A stretch of 26,048 nt of DNA from JBOHER01 sp050701115 (GTDB lineage: Bacteria; Actinomycetota; Actinomycetes; Mycobacteriales; Pseudonocardiaceae), in the NCBI GenBank assembly GCA_050701115.1, contig JBOHER010000009.1, positions 1 to 26,048 on the forward strand, read 5' to 3'. The position numbers and the translations under genes were made by a program. The notes beneath the pieces were generated by a model. That model had not been told where the DNA came from. It saw nothing but the letters and a program-made list of their open reading frames with translations, and did not search any database. Shown here one piece after another: positions 24,027-26,048 of the stretch. Position 1 is the first letter of the stretch. Every line of letters begins with the position of its first letter.

Positions 24027-24638
24027 ATGCGCATGAAGACATGGGCAACACTGGTGGCTGGGCTGGTAGCAGGTTCGCTGGTGGCTGGCTGCTCCGGTGG
24101 GACAGCTGGGGAGCCAGTGGCCACCACCTCGCCAACTGCGAGCAGCGGCCTGCCGCACAGTGGCGCCCCAAAGGTCGAGAACCCGATCGACACGGCCGGG
24201 TTCGAAGCGAGTCCATGCACTATGCTCACTGATCAGCAGTTGGCAGAAGCCGAAATCGGCATCGAAAATGTGAAACCTGATCCTGGCAACTCCTTCGGGC
24301 CAACGTGCACGTGGTATCCGCCTTTCGAGTGGGGTCAGTTCAACGCGGCGTTGCTGACCGCGAACAAGGACGGACTGAGCACCATGTACCAGAAGAACTT
24401 GGATGGCGATTGGGCGTTCTTTGAAAAGCTCACGATCGCCGCGTATCCCGCAGTGGCGGCGGACGACAATGACGATCGCAAAGATGGCTACTGCACCGTC
24501 AACGTGGGCGTGCGCGATGATCTCACGCTCTACGTCCACGTGCAGCTCGATGACGAAAGTCCGTTCTACTCCGATCCGTGCGGCGGGGCCGAAGAACTCG
24601 CCACGATGGCGATCCAGACGATGACGGGGGGCGCGTGA
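24027..24638 (+). CDS. DUF3558-type lipoprotein, copy 1
   Basis: The product has 203 residues. The signal peptide ends in the lipobox LVAGC with C22 as lipid attachment site, so it is anchored to the outer face of the membrane. After a Ser/Thr/Pro-rich spacer comes the DUF3558 pattern: NPIDTAGFEASPCTMLTDQQL, GPTCTWYP, then NVGVRDDLTLYVHV and a final Cys (DPCGGAEELA). Conserved Cys residues may form disulfides. DUF3558 lipoproteins are common beside actinobacterial ESX-type genes; their role is not known. The ATG touches the stop of the upstream helical protein (TGA ATG), so the two are translated together. Confidence 0.85.
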   Translation: MRMKTWATLVAGLVAGSLVAGCSGGTAGEPVATTSPTASSGLPHSGAPKVENPIDTAGFEASPCTMLTDQQLAEAEIGIENVKPDPGNSFGPTCTWYPPFEWGQFNAALLTANKDGLSTMYQKNLDGDWAFFEKLTIAAYPAVAADDNDDRKDGYCTVNVGVRDDLTLYVHVQLDDESPFYSDPCGGAEELATMAIQTMTGGA

Positions 24639-24787
24639 TGGCGCACCTGGCAGATGGCGACGGCGGTGGCCTCGGCGGTCTCCACGTCTACCGGAGGATG
24701 CAGGCGCCGGGGACGTTCACCGAATCGCTGGGCAAGCGTACGGCCGCCCCGGCGGGCCGGCGCTCGCCGACCGTGGCTCGCGGTTGA
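24638..24787 (+). other. short ORF at the duplication joint, probable truncated third cistron
   Basis: ATG 24638 overlaps the lipoprotein stop (TGATG) and opens 49 codons beginning MAHLADGDGGGLGGLHVYRR. The frame ends at TGA 24785-24787, just at the point where the second copy of the duplicated DNA begins (24784). This fits a third gene of the module whose body was cut by the tandem duplication, the complete version lying beyond the right end of the window. The protein is not recognised. Confidence 0.4.
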
Positions 24788-25265
24788 CCGTGGTTGGTGA
24801 ACTGCTGTTTGCCGGACCTCGCGCGCCGCTTGTGCCATGATGCTGGCGGAAGCCGTGATCGTTTTGCGAGCTGATGGGCTTCTCGCAGCGATACCGGGCA
24901 CGGGGGAGGTTCGAGCATCATGGGTGATCAGGCTGGCGGTGGTCCGCCGTTGCCGCTGCCGCCGACCGACGGCGGCGGAGTGGGGCCCGTTCCTGCGGCA
25001 TCGCCGAGTCCGGCGCCGGGGCCAGCGCCCGGCGGGGTGGATGGGTATGTCCACGACCTGGTGAGCGCCGACCCCAGCACGGGCACGGCGAGCGGCCCGC
25101 GGGGCCTGCGGGGTCTTCTGCTGCCCGGCGCGGATGCCTACATGCGCGACGTCGAGGCGCGGGCACGGGCAGGCGGCGTGCAGAACATCGCCTTCGACCG
25201 CGCCGGGGTCGACCAGGCGATCGCGCGCGCAGGACATCGGGCGACAGCTCCGTGATGCCGAAATG
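24784..25265 (+). repeat. right copy of the tandem duplication
   Basis: This stretch repeats 23321-23815, including the leader with GGGGGAGG before the ATG and the coding part up to AEMHA. It lacks four bases (GGCG) near 24807 and two bases near 25229 that the left copy has. Similarity picks up again around the end of the gene and the start of the lipoprotein (GGGACGGGCACCTGAATGCG). Confidence 0.85.
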
Positions 25266-25481
25266 CACGCGGAGTATCTCACGAACATCGTGAGACGCGG
25301 GGAGCCAGTCAGCGATCACTACGCTGGGACCGCCAACGAGGCGGGAAGGGTCTACGTCGAGCACCTCGACAGCTTCAAGGCGGACCTTGAGCAGTACATC
25401 GACGACTTGAAAGTCATTCGTGACAAGTATGCCCAACAAGAAGAAGAGATCGGCGACGGATTCCATGGGACGGGCACCTGA
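24920..25481 (+). pseudogene. helical T7SS-substrate-like protein, copy 2, frameshifted in the middle
   Basis: The N-terminal frame is intact here (MGDQAGGGPPLPLPPTDGGG) and matches copy 1 up to VDQAIAR. Near 25229-25231 two bases (GT) present in copy 1 (GCGCGCGTGCAG) are missing. The first frame then ends as AGHRATAP, and the helical C-terminal part continues in another frame from QDIGRQLRDAEMHAEYL to DGFHGTGT. Adding two bases gives 187 residues. The export-like motif Y-AQQ-E lies near the end. The stop touches the next lipoprotein ATG as in copy 1. Confidence 0.65.
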
Positions 25482-26048
25482 ATGCGTATGAGGATATGCA
25501 CAACACTGGTGGTTGGGCTGGCTGCTGTCTCGTTCCTCGCTGGCTGTTCCAGTGAGACCGGCGGGGAACTGGGGTCGTCCGGCGAGCCGCCCGCGGACAG
25601 TGGCTTGCCGCACAGCGGCGCCCCCAAGGTCGAGAACCCGATCGACACCGCCGCCTTCGAAGCGGATCCGTGTTCAGCCATAACCGAGCAGCAATTGGCG
25701 GAGGAACGAGTCAACATTGACGAGGTCAAGCCCGAGCCGGACAACCAGGTTGGCCCGAGTTGCACGTGGTACTCGACGTTCGAATGGGGCCAATTTTCCG
25801 GGGCTGTGCTCACCGCGAACTCCGATGGACTGAGCACCCAGTACGCGCAGTACCAAGCCGGTGAGTGGGCGTACTTCGAAGAGTTGTCCGTTGCGGGCTA
25901 CCCGGCGGTTGTGAACAGCTTGACCGACAATCGGAAGAACGGTGACTGCACGCTCAACGTGGGCGTGCGGGATGATCTCACCTACATCCTGACACTCTCC
26001 TTGGGTACCGAAAACCCGTACCGCACCAAGCCGTGTGAGTTGGCCGAA
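25482..26048 (+). CDS. DUF3558-type lipoprotein, copy 2, cut by the window end
   Basis: 189 codons are open to the last base. The signal peptide ends in LAGC with C22 as lipid site. The mature part repeats copy 1: SGLPHSGAPKVENPID, ADPCSAITEQQL, GPSCTWYSTFEWGQF, NVGVRDDLTY and KPCELAE. The two lipoproteins share the layout but differ at many residues, so they diverged more than the DNA at the front of the module. About 15 C-terminal residues are missing to the right. Confidence 0.85.
   Translation, partial: MRMRICTTLVVGLAAVSFLAGCSSETGGELGSSGEPPADSGLPHSGAPKVENPIDTAAFEADPCSAITEQQLAEERVNIDEVKPEPDNQVGPSCTWYSTFEWGQFSGAVLTANSDGLSTQYAQYQAGEWAYFEELSVAGYPAVVNSLTDNRKNGDCTLNVGVRDDLTYILTLSLGTENPYRTKPCELAE

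Overview
The window is GC-rich actinobacterial DNA. Gene content and codon use suggest a Pseudonocardiaceae-like organism (Amycolatopsis, Saccharopolyspora or a relative), which is an inference rather than a proven assignment. The backbone is an ESX-4-type type VII secretion (T7SS) locus in the same order as in mycobacteria: mycP and eccD on the minus strand, divergent from eccC, an Rv3446c-like Hsp70 fusion, two WXG100 genes, then rplM, rpsI and glmM on the plus strand.

Region 1 (1-2408, plus) is the end of a siderophore ABC-uptake operon: the tail of a FecCD permease, an MFS transporter that is probably an exporter, a FecE-like ATPase, and a 40-codon ORF that looks like the cut-off start of another gene. 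It occupies the place where eccB of ESX-4 would be expected, and no eccB is present in the window.

Region 2 (2378-12629) is the secretion core. A divergent promoter region with two inverted repeats separates eccD-mycP from eccC. The two Esx proteins have WEG turns and C-terminal YxxxE signals, and their operon ends at a perfect 12-bp hairpin. Region 3 (12630-15423) is housekeeping: a recognisable promoter, rplM-rpsI with a 4-base overlap, a 19-bp hairpin terminator, and glmM.

Region 4 (15424-26048) is an accessory T7SS island. First comes a plus-strand operon of an EspC-like protein, a 732-residue WKG/PPE-like protein and a small helical acidic protein. Next is an intergenic array of 21-bp repeats. 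A convergent six-gene minus-strand operon follows (22317 to 18820): a small Esx-like gene, a T7SS-secreted-like protein, and three related small proteins (two membrane proteins and one shortened copy) interleaved with an unknown protein. After a minus-strand alpha/beta hydrolase comes a tandem duplication of about 1.46 kb. Each copy carries a helical protein ending in a YxxxE motif, followed directly by a DUF3558-type lipoprotein; the second copy runs off the window.

Four genes in 21.7-25.3 kb carry five frameshifts, each repaired by adding one or two bases. The two tandem copies prove each other's reading frame. Only reads or a related genome can decide between sequencing error and real decay. 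The working picture is an ESX-4 apparatus with nearby candidate substrates and surface lipoproteins.
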